A program made the translations under genes and the position numbers. Source: Planctomycetales bacterium (GTDB taxonomy: Bacteria; Planctomycetota; Planctomycetia; Pirellulales; Thermoguttaceae). Taken from it: DNA of 61,508 nucleotides. Below are positions 49,077-57,841 of the stretch, in pieces. The stretch spans positions 1 through 61,508 of the forward strand of contig SKOZ01000040.1 in assembly GCA_007119795.1 (NCBI GenBank). Reading direction: 5' to 3'. The notes beneath the pieces are model-generated. The model searched no databases and had not been told where the DNA came from. It saw only the letters and a list, made by a program, of their open reading frames with translations. Numbering within the stretch: position 1 is the stretch's first letter; every line of letters starts with the position of its first letter.

Positions 49077-51905
49077 ATGGTCGGCGAGGTTTCGATTTCC
49101 GCGGCCGCAGACTCGCCCCCCGTTACGGGTGTGCCGATGGATGCCGTGACCTGCGAATCCTCGCAGGCAAACGACCCGACCGGAGTTGGCTTGATGCTCT
49201 GCCCGCAACGCGAAACGATCTGGCCATTCCTCTCTATTCTCGCCTGCCTGTTCATTCTCGCCGTTGCCGCGCCGCGGGCTTGGCAGCGGGCCGCACGCGA
49301 CGTCAGGGCCCAGGCCACCCTCGAAGACGGCCGATGGCCGATGGCCGAAAGTGCCCGCAACCGGCCTCGGCCGGTTGCGCAGCCCGTCGCTTTACCGTCG
49401 CCCCCCTCTCGAAACGTCGCTGCGCACGAGGCCCTTGCCGAATTGAGCGGCCTCTTGGCCGATCTGGCGGCAGCCGACACGACGATCCCCTCCGATGGTC
49501 CTCGCATCGCTTCGGTCTACCCGCGGCTGGCCGGTCCCGTGATGCTAGGCAGCGACAACCGTCTCGCTGCCGCCGAACTGCCGGACCTCGGTGGAACCAG
49601 CCTCTTCGGGTTGGGTGAAGACCTTGGAGAGCCCGGCGGGCCCACGGTCAGTCTGGCGGTGCCCGCCCTGCGGCTCGACGAAGCGCGGGGCGCCTCGCGG
49701 ACAACAGCTTTCTCCCCTCCAGCGGAAGCGATGCCCCGCCGCGAGTTCCCCGCCGAAGGGGAGCTTACCGGTTCCGATCGCGCCCTCGTTCAGGACCCGG
49801 AGCCGTCTCTCGCGGTCGACTCGTGCGACAGCAAGGAGCCGTCGGCGCCGGGAACGGCTGAGGAGGCCGACGCCCCTACCCCGCCATACGGATGGCCCTC
49901 GCCCACCGCGCTGCTGGCCCGGCTCGACGAGCTCGGTAGCCGCGAGGCCACCTCGGCGTGGGCGCACGAGGTGCGCATGGCGCTGGACGCCGTGCAAGCT
50001 GGGTCGACCGTCCCGGATCGTGATCTCGACGCCGTCGGCGGCGCCCTCGATCGTTTGGCCGAACTGGTCCGGGAGGCTCAATCGGCAGCCGACCGCCTGG
50101 AAGACTCCCAGCGCGCGAGCATGCTCCTGCGGGTGGCATATGCCGTGGAACGGCGGGTGGACCTCTGGCGGATGCTGTTCGCCATAGGGCGAGAGTGTTC
50201 CCCCCCTGCTCCGGAGGACCTCCTCCTGGCCGTATCGCGCGTTCGCGAGCTGACCGGCGACAGCCCACTCGGACAAGAGTGGCGGGATTATCTCATGCTC
50301 GAGACGATCGAATTCACCGCCGCTTCGGACGAGGCATACGGCGACCGTATCCGGCAGTTTGCAGCCCGCGACGTCCTCGACCGGCTGGGCGGCGTGGCCC
50401 TTACCGCCCGCCAGCGAGAGTTCCTCACCACCGGACCCGTGGGCGCCCTGGGCCGACAGCTCTATGCCTGGGCCACCTGGCTTGGCGACCCGATCGCGCT
50501 GGCGCAAGACGTCGAAGAGTTCGAGGCCACCACTTCGGCGAGCTACGCTCGCCGCATCGCTCAGGCAAGCCAGTGGTTGAAGCGATCGGGCGAGGCCGAC
50601 CTGGTAGCCATAGGCCGGCATCTGGACGTTCATTACCGCAATGCCAACGTGCGGCTGGCGATGAGCGCGGAGCTCCTCAACCGCCTCGTTCCCGAACGCC
50701 CTCTCGCCTATGCCCCCGTCCGCGATACCATCCTCGGACGCCCCGTCCGCGGCCACAGCCTCACTGAAAGCGTGGTGACCTTCCGCCCGATTCCCGATCC
50801 GCACCGCGTCCTCCTCGGCTTGGAGGTCCGCGGTCAGGTCGCCGCCCTGACGCGCTCGACGACCGGCCCGGCCACCTTCCGCAACGACAGCCACTCGACC
50901 TACGTGGCGCGCAAGCGAATCGAGCTCTTGCCCACCGGCCTGCAATTCTGGCCCTCCACCGTGGAAGTCCATAATCGCACGGCGCTGCGTGCCGTGGAGA
51001 CGGAATTCGACGGTCTCCCTTTCCTGGGCACCGTGATCCGAGGGGTCGCCCGTGCCCAGCACGACCAGAAGCGCGACCAGGCCCGCCGCGAGGTCGAGGC
51101 CAAGGTCGCCCATCGGGCCCGCCAGCAGGTCGACACCGAGGCCGGCGCCCGGCTCGGTGAGCTCTCCGATCGCCTTTCCCAGCGGTTGGGGACTCCCCTC
51201 TCCGGCCTCGGACTGGGCCCGCATCTGGTGGACGCCTGGACTGCCGAAGATCGTTTCGCCATGCGGATGCTCCTGGCGAGCGACGAGCAGCTTGGGGGTC
51301 ACACACCGCGGCCGCGGGCCCCGGCGGGCAGCCTGGCCAGCTTCCAGATCCACCAATCAGCGCTGAACAACCTCGTCGAACGCCTGGATCTCAACGGCCG
51401 GACCTTCACCCTCCCCGAGCTCCGCAGCCACATCGCGGCCCGCCTGCAGTTGGCCGACTTGGGGCTGTTCAGCGACAGTCCCGACGAGGACGTCGTGATC
51501 CGCTTCGCCGATGACCAGGCGGTACACGTCCGGTGTCGCGAGGGAGCCCTGACGCTGACGCTCTCCATCGCCCGGCTCGCCCGTGCGCCGCGGAGCTGGA
51601 GCGATTTCCGCATCCACGCGCATTATCGGCCCGCCATCGACGGACTGACCGCCGAACTGGTCCGGGATGAGGTACTCAGCCTGGAAGGGCAGCGGCTGAC
51701 GGCCGGTTCGCAGATCGCCCTGCGAACCGTGGCGGCGCGGGTCTTTCCCCGCAACAGCACGATCCCTGTCACCCCGCCGCGACTCCTCGAAGACCCCCAC
51801 TTCGCCGACGTGGTCATCTCGCAGTGCGTGCTCGACGAGGGGTGGCTCGGAATCGCCATTGACTCGGCCCGGCGTCCAGACCGCGCAGTGACCGCTGCCC
51901 GTTGA
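49077..51905 (+). CDS. Large membrane-anchored planctomycete protein of unknown function
   Basis: A 942-residue protein I cannot assign. One hydrophobic helix (IWPFLSILACLFILAVAAP, about 48-66) lies near the N-terminus, and an ATG at 49194 (MLCPQRET) may be the true start. Residues 70-290 are low-complexity Pro/Ala/Glu-rich. Residues 290-540 are helical and charged (DELGSREATSAWAHEVRMALDA, AYAVERRVDLWRMLFAIGREC). The best conserved looking part is 560-920, mixed alpha/beta, with DTILGRPVRGHSLTES, YVARKRIELLPTGLQFWPS, EFDGLPFLGTVIRGVAR, a coiled stretch QHDQKRDQARREVEAKVAH, and late VHVRCREGALTLTLSIARL. No catalytic motif is seen. It begins about 210 bases after the PII-like gene. Confidence 0.75.
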   Translation: MVGEVSISAAADSPPVTGVPMDAVTCESSQANDPTGVGLMLCPQRETIWPFLSILACLFILAVAAPRAWQRAARDVRAQATLEDGRWPMAESARNRPRPVAQPVALPSPPSRNVAAHEALAELSGLLADLAAADTTIPSDGPRIASVYPRLAGPVMLGSDNRLAAAELPDLGGTSLFGLGEDLGEPGGPTVSLAVPALRLDEARGASRTTAFSPPAEAMPRREFPAEGELTGSDRALVQDPEPSLAVDSCDSKEPSAPGTAEEADAPTPPYGWPSPTALLARLDELGSREATSAWAHEVRMALDAVQAGSTVPDRDLDAVGGALDRLAELVREAQSAADRLEDSQRASMLLRVAYAVERRVDLWRMLFAIGRECSPPAPEDLLLAVSRVRELTGDSPLGQEWRDYLMLETIEFTAASDEAYGDRIRQFAARDVLDRLGGVALTARQREFLTTGPVGALGRQLYAWATWLGDPIALAQDVEEFEATTSASYARRIAQASQWLKRSGEADLVAIGRHLDVHYRNANVRLAMSAELLNRLVPERPLAYAPVRDTILGRPVRGHSLTESVVTFRPIPDPHRVLLGLEVRGQVAALTRSTTGPATFRNDSHSTYVARKRIELLPTGLQFWPSTVEVHNRTALRAVETEFDGLPFLGTVIRGVARAQHDQKRDQARREVEAKVAHRARQQVDTEAGARLGELSDRLSQRLGTPLSGLGLGPHLVDAWTAEDRFAMRMLLASDEQLGGHTPRPRAPAGSLASFQIHQSALNNLVERLDLNGRTFTLPELRSHIAARLQLADLGLFSDSPDEDVVIRFADDQAVHVRCREGALTLTLSIARLARAPRSWSDFRIHAHYRPAIDGLTAELVRDEVLSLEGQRLTAGSQIALRTVAARVFPRNSTIPVTPPRLLEDPHFADVVISQCVLDEGWLGIAIDSARRPDRAVTAAR

Positions 51906-52029
51906 GTTGCCGCCGGCGCCGGGCGGTGGTGGACCGGCGCCTCGGTCGAGTACACTGGGATGGGTGCCCCCGGACCGTTGCCGCTGCGCTCGGCACTCGT
52001 CTTCCACTGTACCTCCAGGCTGAACCCAC

Positions 52030-53541
52030 GTGTCGCTCGACGGCGAGAAAATCGCCCGCCGCACGCTTCTCGGCGGCGTTGCCGCTACGGTGGTAATTCT
52101 CTGCCTGCCGATGGCCTTCGCATGGCCCATGGTGGACGACTACCTCCGCGCCGCCGACGGGCGCGACCTCGGGACCGCGGCCACGGTCTCGGGCAATTAC
52201 CACCAATGGTCGGGCCGCTGGGCCGCCATCGGGCTCCAGGCGTTCCTCTTTTCCGCTACAGACATACGGCGGAGCTACCCCCTCTGGCTAGGTGCGTTGG
52301 CCGTTGCGGAGGCGGCCGCCGTCTTCGCCCTCTGGCGGATCCTGATACCACGGACCCGGCGTACCGCCGCCGCGTTGCCCGCCGCCACCACTTTGGCGCT
52401 GCTCTGGACTGCCCGCCCGGCGCCCGAAGAATCGCTTTATTGGGTCTGCGGAGGTACCGAGTACCGCTTGAGCATCGTCCTCGCCGTGCTCGTCGTCGCC
52501 GGACTCGCCCACTGGGATGGCCCCGCCAAAAAAGGGGGGGCCGACTCCTGGACCCGTGCTCTCTTGCTTGCTCCGTCGGCGGCGGTCGTGGCAGGGCTAC
52601 ACGAGCTGATAGGCCTGTTGTTCTGCCTGGTGCTGGCCGCGGGCGCGGCGGTAACCTGGCGCGGGCGGTCCCCGGGACGGGTCGCCTGGGGAGCGGCGGC
52701 AGCCGCCGCCCTCGCCGGCTTCCTGGTCGTCTTCTTCGCCCCGGGCAACGCCTACCGCAGCCTCTACTTTCCCCTGGCCGGCGATCCTGCACGGACGGTG
52801 ACCCTCGCTGTCACGCAGGCGGGCTACGAGATTCCCGGTTGGCTCTTCGATGCCCGGCTGCTCCTCGCCACCGCGCTGCTTGTGCTCGTCCCTCCCTGGG
52901 GCCATGAGTCGGGCGCCCCGTCCGACGGTCACCGCAGCGCTCCGTGGCCGTGGATCGTCCCCTGGGTGGGGCTCCTTTCACTTGCCGGGATGTTCCTCGG
53001 GCCGAGCTGGGCTACGGGTACGACGATGCCGCCGCGGGCGCTCGCCGCGGCGCACACCCTGTTCGTGATCGGCTACCTGGCCACGCTCCGCCTCTGGCTG
53101 CCGCGGCTGCCGAACTCGTTCCGCCCCGACGGTCCCCTGGCCCGCCGCTGGGCGGCAGTGGCGGCCCTGGGGCTGGCGGCGGCCCTGCCTCTGACGGGAA
53201 ACGCCCGCCTGGCAATCCGCGAACTCGCCCTGGGGAAGGTCCAGGCCTGGCGGCGCGCCATGGCCGAGCGCGACGTCGTTCTGGAAGAAGCCCGCGGGAC
53301 CGAAGGTGTGGTCGTCGTCCCTCCGCTGGCAGTGCAGCCGTTCATCTTCTCGGCCAACGACATCACCGAGGACCCAACCGACTGGCGCAACGTCTACGTG
53401 GCCCGCTTCTATCAGGTCGAGGCCCTCCGCACCGCGCCCCCCCCGCGCGAGAGGCCCACCGCCCTGCCTCCGCCGGCCGTCATCGATGGCGGCGGCACCA
53501 GGCCCCCGGCGGCGGCAGGGGAGCGCGGTAATGCGAGCTGA
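52030..53541 (+). CDS. Polytopic membrane protein, DUF6056-like
   Basis: A 503-residue protein with about ten hydrophobic helices, starting at GTG 52030. Marks of the family are an early W-P-M-V-D-D-Y (Asp pair at the first periplasmic loop), the WSGRWAAIGLQAFLF segment, EESLYWVCGGTEYRL and VFFAPGNAYRSLYF. The early D-D and the polytopic plan recall GT-C glycosyltransferases acting on polyprenyl-phosphate sugars, but activity is unproven. It overlaps the next gene, a methyltransferase, by 11 bases, so they are co-translated. Confidence 0.78.
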   Translation: MSLDGEKIARRTLLGGVAATVVILCLPMAFAWPMVDDYLRAADGRDLGTAATVSGNYHQWSGRWAAIGLQAFLFSATDIRRSYPLWLGALAVAEAAAVFALWRILIPRTRRTAAALPAATTLALLWTARPAPEESLYWVCGGTEYRLSIVLAVLVVAGLAHWDGPAKKGGADSWTRALLLAPSAAVVAGLHELIGLLFCLVLAAGAAVTWRGRSPGRVAWGAAAAAALAGFLVVFFAPGNAYRSLYFPLAGDPARTVTLAVTQAGYEIPGWLFDARLLLATALLVLVPPWGHESGAPSDGHRSAPWPWIVPWVGLLSLAGMFLGPSWATGTTMPPRALAAAHTLFVIGYLATLRLWLPRLPNSFRPDGPLARRWAAVAALGLAAALPLTGNARLAIRELALGKVQAWRRAMAERDVVLEEARGTEGVVVVPPLAVQPFIFSANDITEDPTDWRNVYVARFYQVEALRTAPPPRERPTALPPPAVIDGGGTRPPAAAGERGNAS

Positions 53542-54376
53542 ACACTTTCGCTTGAACGCCGATCTCGAAGACCGCCATTGGTGGTTCCTGGCCCGGCGGC
53601 GAATCGTGCAGCGGTTGGTGGCTGCTGTCCTGGACCGCCCGCCCGAGGGCGGCGGCCGGCCCTTGGTCGTCGACGTCGGCTGCGGGACCGGTGCGAACCT
53701 TGCCGCCCTGAGCGCAACGTGCGAGTGCGTGGGCATCGATCCCGCCATCGAGGCGGTAGCGCTGGCCCGGCAGCGGTTCCCGCAGGTCCGCTTCCTCTGC
53801 GGGCACGCGCCTGCCGACCTTGGCGAGGTAGCGTCCCGGGCGGACCTCTTCCTGCTTACCGACGTGCTCGAGCACGTCGCCGACGACTTCCGCTTCTTCT
53901 CCGAATTGGCGGCAGCCGCAGGACCGGGGGCCGTCTTCCTAATAACCGTTCCGGCCGACATGGCGCTCTGGAGCATGCATGACGAGAGCCACGGCCACTA
54001 CCGCCGCTACGATCGTGCGCGGCTGGTGCGGCTCTGGGAGGGGTTGCCGCTTCGAACCCTGCTCGTCTCCCACTATTTCGCCCGCGTCTATCCGCTCGTC
54101 CGCCTCGCCCGCGCCGTGTCGCGATGGCGTGGCCGCGCCTGGGGTGCCGCGGACACCGATCTGGCCATGCCCCCGGCCGTCGTCAACCGCCTGCTCATCC
54201 GGTTCACGGCCGGGGAGGGCCGCCGGCTCTCTGCCGCTCTGGCCTCCTCGCGGGCAAGGAGATACCGCCGCGGCGTGAGCCTTCTCGCTCTGGTCCGCCG
54301 CCAAGCAGGTGTCATCGTCCCCCGCAACCAACCTGACGACATCGCGCACGAGTCGGGGGATACGCTGCACCGTTGA
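53531..54376 (+). CDS. SAM-dependent methyltransferase
   Basis: A 281-residue class I methyltransferase of the type found with polyprenol-sugar genes. It opens with EHFRLNADLEDRHWWFLARRRIV (the H-W-W-F phrase is typical of this group). The SAM site is VVDVGCGTGANLAALS, then GIDPAIEA, LLTDVLEHVADD, and FLITVPADMALWSMHDESHGHYRRYDRARL. A basic C-terminal part of 80 residues may touch the membrane. ATG 53531 follows GGGGAG and lies inside the end of the DUF6056-like gene. Confidence 0.85.
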   Translation: MRAEHFRLNADLEDRHWWFLARRRIVQRLVAAVLDRPPEGGGRPLVVDVGCGTGANLAALSATCECVGIDPAIEAVALARQRFPQVRFLCGHAPADLGEVASRADLFLLTDVLEHVADDFRFFSELAAAAGPGAVFLITVPADMALWSMHDESHGHYRRYDRARLVRLWEGLPLRTLLVSHYFARVYPLVRLARAVSRWRGRAWGAADTDLAMPPAVVNRLLIRFTAGEGRRLSAALASSRARRYRRGVSLLALVRRQAGVIVPRNQPDDIAHESGDTLHR

Positions 54377-54783
54377 CCCGCTGCCGCAGAAATAGACCCC
54401 TTGGCACCCGGAGATTCTCGAGTCCGCGAAGCCGATCCTCTTCGGACGGGGCATGTCCTGCCGCTGCGAAGAGGGTTCGCGGTGCAGGGCGCCACGCGCC
54501 GCCGGCTGGGAGGGCGAGCGACCGGCACATCGCTCATATCTGGACAACGCACCTTTCGTTTTCCGCCGCGGGCGCTTGCGGAATCGTCGGCGGTGCGGCG
54601 GACGACTTACGCTTCTATGACAGCGTGCCGTCCGGGGCACCATCAGTTGCCATGGGGCCGAACCCGGCTCGCTGTCAGGCAACGCCGCCGAACTCCCTGG
54701 GAGCCATCCCCTGTTCCCGGCAGGCAGGTGGTGGACTCCGCCGCTTCAAGGTCCATTGCACCCGATTTCGGAGAGCCGTGCCC
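54377..54783. other. Intergenic region with one hairpin
   Basis: About 400 bases without a gene. At 54422-54447, GTCCGCGAAG, 8-base loop, CTTCGGAC form an 8-bp stem with a 2-base bulge, 45 bases after the methyltransferase stop; it may end that transcript. No clear promoter for the HPt gene was found. Its GGAGAG site is at 54770-54775. Confidence 0.4.
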
Positions 54784-55116
54784 ATGCCATCTCTCTCGCT
54801 GGAAACCCAACTGCTCTTTTCCGATCTCAGCCGCGATCCCGATCTCGTCGATCTGGTTGCCCTATTCGTGGGCGAGTTGCCCGAGCGTGTCCGAACCCTC
54901 GAGGAGCTTCTGGCATCCCGCGACTGGCAGGGGCTTCGCCGTGCCGCCCACCAGATCAAGGGAGCGGCCGGAAGCTACGGGTTTCCCGCCATCAGCGCCG
55001 TCGCCGCGGCACTCGAATCGGCGGCAGGGCAGCCGGCTCCCGAGGACGAAATCCGCGTCTGTTTTGAGGAGCTGACCACCTTGTGCCTCCGCGCCCGCGC
55101 GGGGGTTCCGGAATGA
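54784..55116 (+). CDS. Stand-alone HPt (histidine phosphotransfer) protein
   Basis: A 110-residue four-helix bundle that relays phosphate between hybrid kinases and response regulators. The phosphorylated His is H56 in RRAAHQIKGAAGSYGF, matching the H-x-x-K-G-x5-G consensus. The helices before (LVDLVALFVGELPERVRTLEELL) and after (ALESAA) fit the fold. No kinase or receiver gene is nearby, so it is an orphan relay. ATG 54784 follows GGAGAG by eight bases; a GTG two codons upstream lacks the right spacing. Confidence 0.88.
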   Translation: MPSLSLETQLLFSDLSRDPDLVDLVALFVGELPERVRTLEELLASRDWQGLRRAAHQIKGAAGSYGFPAISAVAAALESAAGQPAPEDEIRVCFEELTTLCLRARAGVPE

Positions 55117-55222
55117 AGGTCCGGCGGCCTGCGAAGCTCTTGACCGGCGTCGGGGAAGCGGGCACACTGGAAGGCCCTGCGACGGGCTCGACGGGTTCTC
55201 TTCCTTTCTCCCCGAGGTCGTG

Positions 55223-55954
55223 ATGTCGCTCGAGGACAAGGCCGCGCTGGTCACCGGCGGCGGCAGCGGAGTCGGACTGGCCGTGGCCGTGGCGCTGGCG
55301 GGCGAAGGGTGCCGCGTGGTCATCTGCGGGCGGGACGAAGCCAAGCTCCAGGCCGCCGCCGCCTCCCACTCCGGCAGCCCGCCGATCGTCCCATGTCCCT
55401 GCGACGTCGCCGATCGCCGCCGCGTGCGGACCATGATCGACTGGTTCGAGGCCGAGCTCGGCCCCGTCGAGATTCTCGTCAACAGCGCGGGGATCAACGT
55501 CCCCAAACGCACCATGTCCGCGCTCGAACCGGAGGACTGGGACCGCATGTTGGCGGTGAACCTCACCGGGACCTACAACGTCGTCCACGCCGCCCTTCCC
55601 GGCATGCGCCGGAAGCGGGGCGGCCTGATCGTCAACATCTGCTCGATTGCCGGCAAACGCGCCATTCCCCTCGGCGGCATTGCCTACAACGCCGCCAAGT
55701 TCGGCGTCACCGCGCTCTCGACCACGCTGGCCCTGGAAGAACGTCAGTACGGCATTCGGGTGACCAATCTCTGTCCGGGGGAGGTCCGTACGCCCATCCT
55801 CCGCCAGCGACTTACTCCGCCTCCGCCCGAACGGCTCGCCGAAATGCTCGATCCGGAGACGATCGCCGACTGCGTGCTGCACATCGCCAAGCTGCCGCCG
55901 CAGGCCGTGGTCCGGGAGCTGGTGATTACCCCCCTCTACCAGGATTACGCCTGA
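55223..55954 (+). CDS. Short-chain dehydrogenase/reductase
   Basis: A 243-residue classical SDR. The cofactor loop is TGGGSGVG, then NSAG, and the catalytic S141 (NICSIAG), Y155 and K159 (YNAAKFG) are intact. The Arg in VVICGRDEA after the second strand allows NADP. CPGEVRTPI matches the family P-G motif. The substrate is unknown; FabG-like oxoacyl reduction is possible but the flanking genes give no hint. The last 29 bases overlap the convergent tilS. Confidence 0.88.
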   Translation: MSLEDKAALVTGGGSGVGLAVAVALAGEGCRVVICGRDEAKLQAAAASHSGSPPIVPCPCDVADRRRVRTMIDWFEAELGPVEILVNSAGINVPKRTMSALEPEDWDRMLAVNLTGTYNVVHAALPGMRRKRGGLIVNICSIAGKRAIPLGGIAYNAAKFGVTALSTTLALEERQYGIRVTNLCPGEVRTPILRQRLTPPPPERLAEMLDPETIADCVLHIAKLPPQAVVRELVITPLYQDYA

Positions 55955-56969
55955 GTCTCCGCTCCAGCCGAAGTCGCCCCCCCATGCAACGGGCCGAGAC
56001 GCCCCCCGGAAACACCCGCGCCGGGCCCGACGACGGCTCTCCTGCTCCCGCCGACCGAAGCAGTGTGGCCAAGGCATCCCACTCTCGGTAACCCATGGCC
56101 CGCCGCGGCCAGTCCATCTGGCGCCACAGGGCCATGAGCACCTCGCGGACCAGATAACGTGGGTGGCTGGCTAGTGCGGCCGCGTCGATCTCGGCGGCCT
56201 TATCCGAATGCTCGACCACGGTGCGTTCGAGGAGCGCCTTCACGACGTCGGCCACGGCCGCCCGCGACTCCGCCGCCAGGTGCCCGAGCCGCACCACGGC
56301 CTCGACCGCATCGGGATTGACGTGTTCGGCGGCCCAAGGGAGCAGTTCATGGCGGAGGCGGTTGCGGGTATAGGCGAGATTCTCGTTCGAGGCGTCGCGC
56401 CGGTAGTCCTGGCCGATGGCTTCCAGGTAGTTCAGGATCTGGGTGCGGCGGACAGCGAGCAGGGGGCGGATGAGCGTGGCCGGCCCCAGCGGTCGCGTCC
56501 GCGGGATTCCTGCCAGCCCCGCCAAGCCCGTGCCGCGGAGGATGCGATGCAGAATCGTTTCCGCCTGGTCGTCTGCGGTGTGTGCCGTGGCGACGAACCG
56601 GGCCCCCAAGCGGCCGGCCAGTTCCTCGAGGAACGCGTAGCGGGCCCGCCGGGCGACGGCTTCGGCCACGTGACCCGTACCCCCCCGCAGCGGCTTGTTT
56701 GGGCGGCCGATCTCACAGGGGATCGCCAGCCGCTGGGAAAGCTCGGCAACGAAAGCGGCATCCTCATGCGAGGCCTCCCCGCGGAGGTGGTGGTCGAAGT
56801 GGCCCACAAACAGCCGCCCCGCATTCGGCCCTCCAAGCTCCACCAGGGCGCGGAGAAGTGCCACGCTATCGGCCCCTCCAGAGACGGCTACCAGGACCCG
56901 AACGTCACACCACTCGTTCTGGGGCCATGCCGATGCCAGCTGGGCAACGAATTGCGGCTTAGCGCTCAT
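55926..56969 (-). CDS. tilS: tRNA(Ile)-lysidine synthase
   Basis: Converts C34 of the CAU-anticodon tRNA-Ile to lysidine so that it reads AUA. The PP-loop VAVSGGADSVALL (SGGADS at 30-35), the VGHFDHHLRGEAS segment, TAHTADDQAETILHRILRGTG and RPLLAVRRTQILNYL are all clear. The 347-residue length is typical of the form with a C-terminal domain. The start is the ATG at 56969 (MSAKPQFVAQL); the frame runs 8 codons further. Its end overlaps the SDR gene. Confidence 0.92.
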   Translation of the reverse strand: MSAKPQFVAQLASAWPQNEWCDVRVLVAVSGGADSVALLRALVELGGPNAGRLFVGHFDHHLRGEASHEDAAFVAELSQRLAIPCEIGRPNKPLRGGTGHVAEAVARRARYAFLEELAGRLGARFVATAHTADDQAETILHRILRGTGLAGLAGIPRTRPLGPATLIRPLLAVRRTQILNYLEAIGQDYRRDASNENLAYTRNRLRHELLPWAAEHVNPDAVEAVVRLGHLAAESRAAVADVVKALLERTVVEHSDKAAEIDAAALASHPRYLVREVLMALWRQMDWPRRAMGYREWDALATLLRSAGAGEPSSGPARVFPGGVSARCMGGRLRLERRLRRNPGRGG

Positions 56970-57004
56970 GGCTGCGTGGCTATCCGGTCGCATTGCGATT
57001 GCCG

Positions 57005-57033
57005 TTGGCAGTTCACCAAAACTCTGATATTAT
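57005..57033 (+). promoter_or_regulatory. Near-consensus promoter directed toward rny
   Basis: TTGGCA (57005-57010), 17 bases, TATTAT (57028-57033), with an extended -10 TGA directly before it. Both hexamers match five of six consensus positions, the best promoter in the window. It points away from tilS into about 800 bases without a convincing gene. Confidence 0.65.
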
Positions 57034-57841
57034 TGCGTAAGATGTGGGGCCCCCTGCCGCTGTGGCACGGGCACCCTGCCAGCGTCGACGCGATACGCGT
57101 TGCAACGCTTTGACTTACGTCTGCAACCTGCATCGCGTGTGTAACAAGCGTCGAGTGTCCTCGGTAGTATTGCGGAAGAAATCGCGGCTGCCGAGAGGCG
57201 ATTATACGAGAAGCGCGACTGGTCCTGTTACGATTCGAGACCGTTTGGCAGAAACCGCTAGGTTTCCTAGGGTCGGCATTTTCATGTTCTGGATCTGGTG
57301 GCTGATTCAGTACCTGGGGGGTGCCTCCGCCTCCGATGGGGCCCGGCTGCTGCACCGCGTCTCGCCTTCACCGGCGACGCGGGCGGTGGTTCGGCGGTTC
57401 CAGGTGGGAGAGCCTCGTTTGCTGCCCCGGGGGCGACGGTTCTTTATTCGCCCGGGACCAGAACCTTGGGGTGTGACGTCAGGGCAATGGATCGGTCCTT
57501 TGCGGAGAGGGGGGATTATCCCATGCCCTCTGCCGATCAACCATCGCTCACGGACCTCGAGCAACGCGAATTGCCCCTTGCTGTCAGACCCTCTCGCTCC
57601 TTCCCTGCGCGCTCGGTGCAGGGGCATCGCCCTCTCGGCTCAACCCATGCCAGTAAGATCAACTGCCTAGCCTAGTATTCTACGTGGTTGATCTATGCTG
57701 CACAGGCGGCGCTCTACCGGCTGCTTGGGGGGGCATTGTGCGCCCCCAGAGACGGCCATCCGCAGCCGCGTCGCCGCAACACCGCACGGCTGCCCGTGAG
57801 ACACCGGCTCTGACCGACCGCAAGAGCAAAGGGCACCGAAT
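57034..57841 (+). other. Long unexplained region between the promoter and rny
   Basis: About 800 bases that should be transcribed. No conserved protein is visible. One frame gives a 50-residue peptide (57523-57675, MPSADQPSLTDLEQRELPLA at its start) behind GGAGAGG, of doubtful reality. I looked for RNase P, tmRNA and SRP RNA signatures and found none. Near 57724-57750 TGGGGG and CCCCCA can form a hairpin. It may be a long rny leader, a small RNA, or a decayed gene. Confidence 0.4.

Noticed and set aside
46769..49507. Minus-strand ORF of 912 codons across the RND transporter
   Set aside because: Antisense shadow; the plus-strand RND protein has all family motifs across the same bases.
57284..57670. 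Possible 128-residue protein starting MFWIWWLIQYLGG upstream of rny
   Set aside because: The start looks like a membrane helix, but the rest is Arg/Pro/Ser-rich as in out-of-frame reading. No conservation can be shown.
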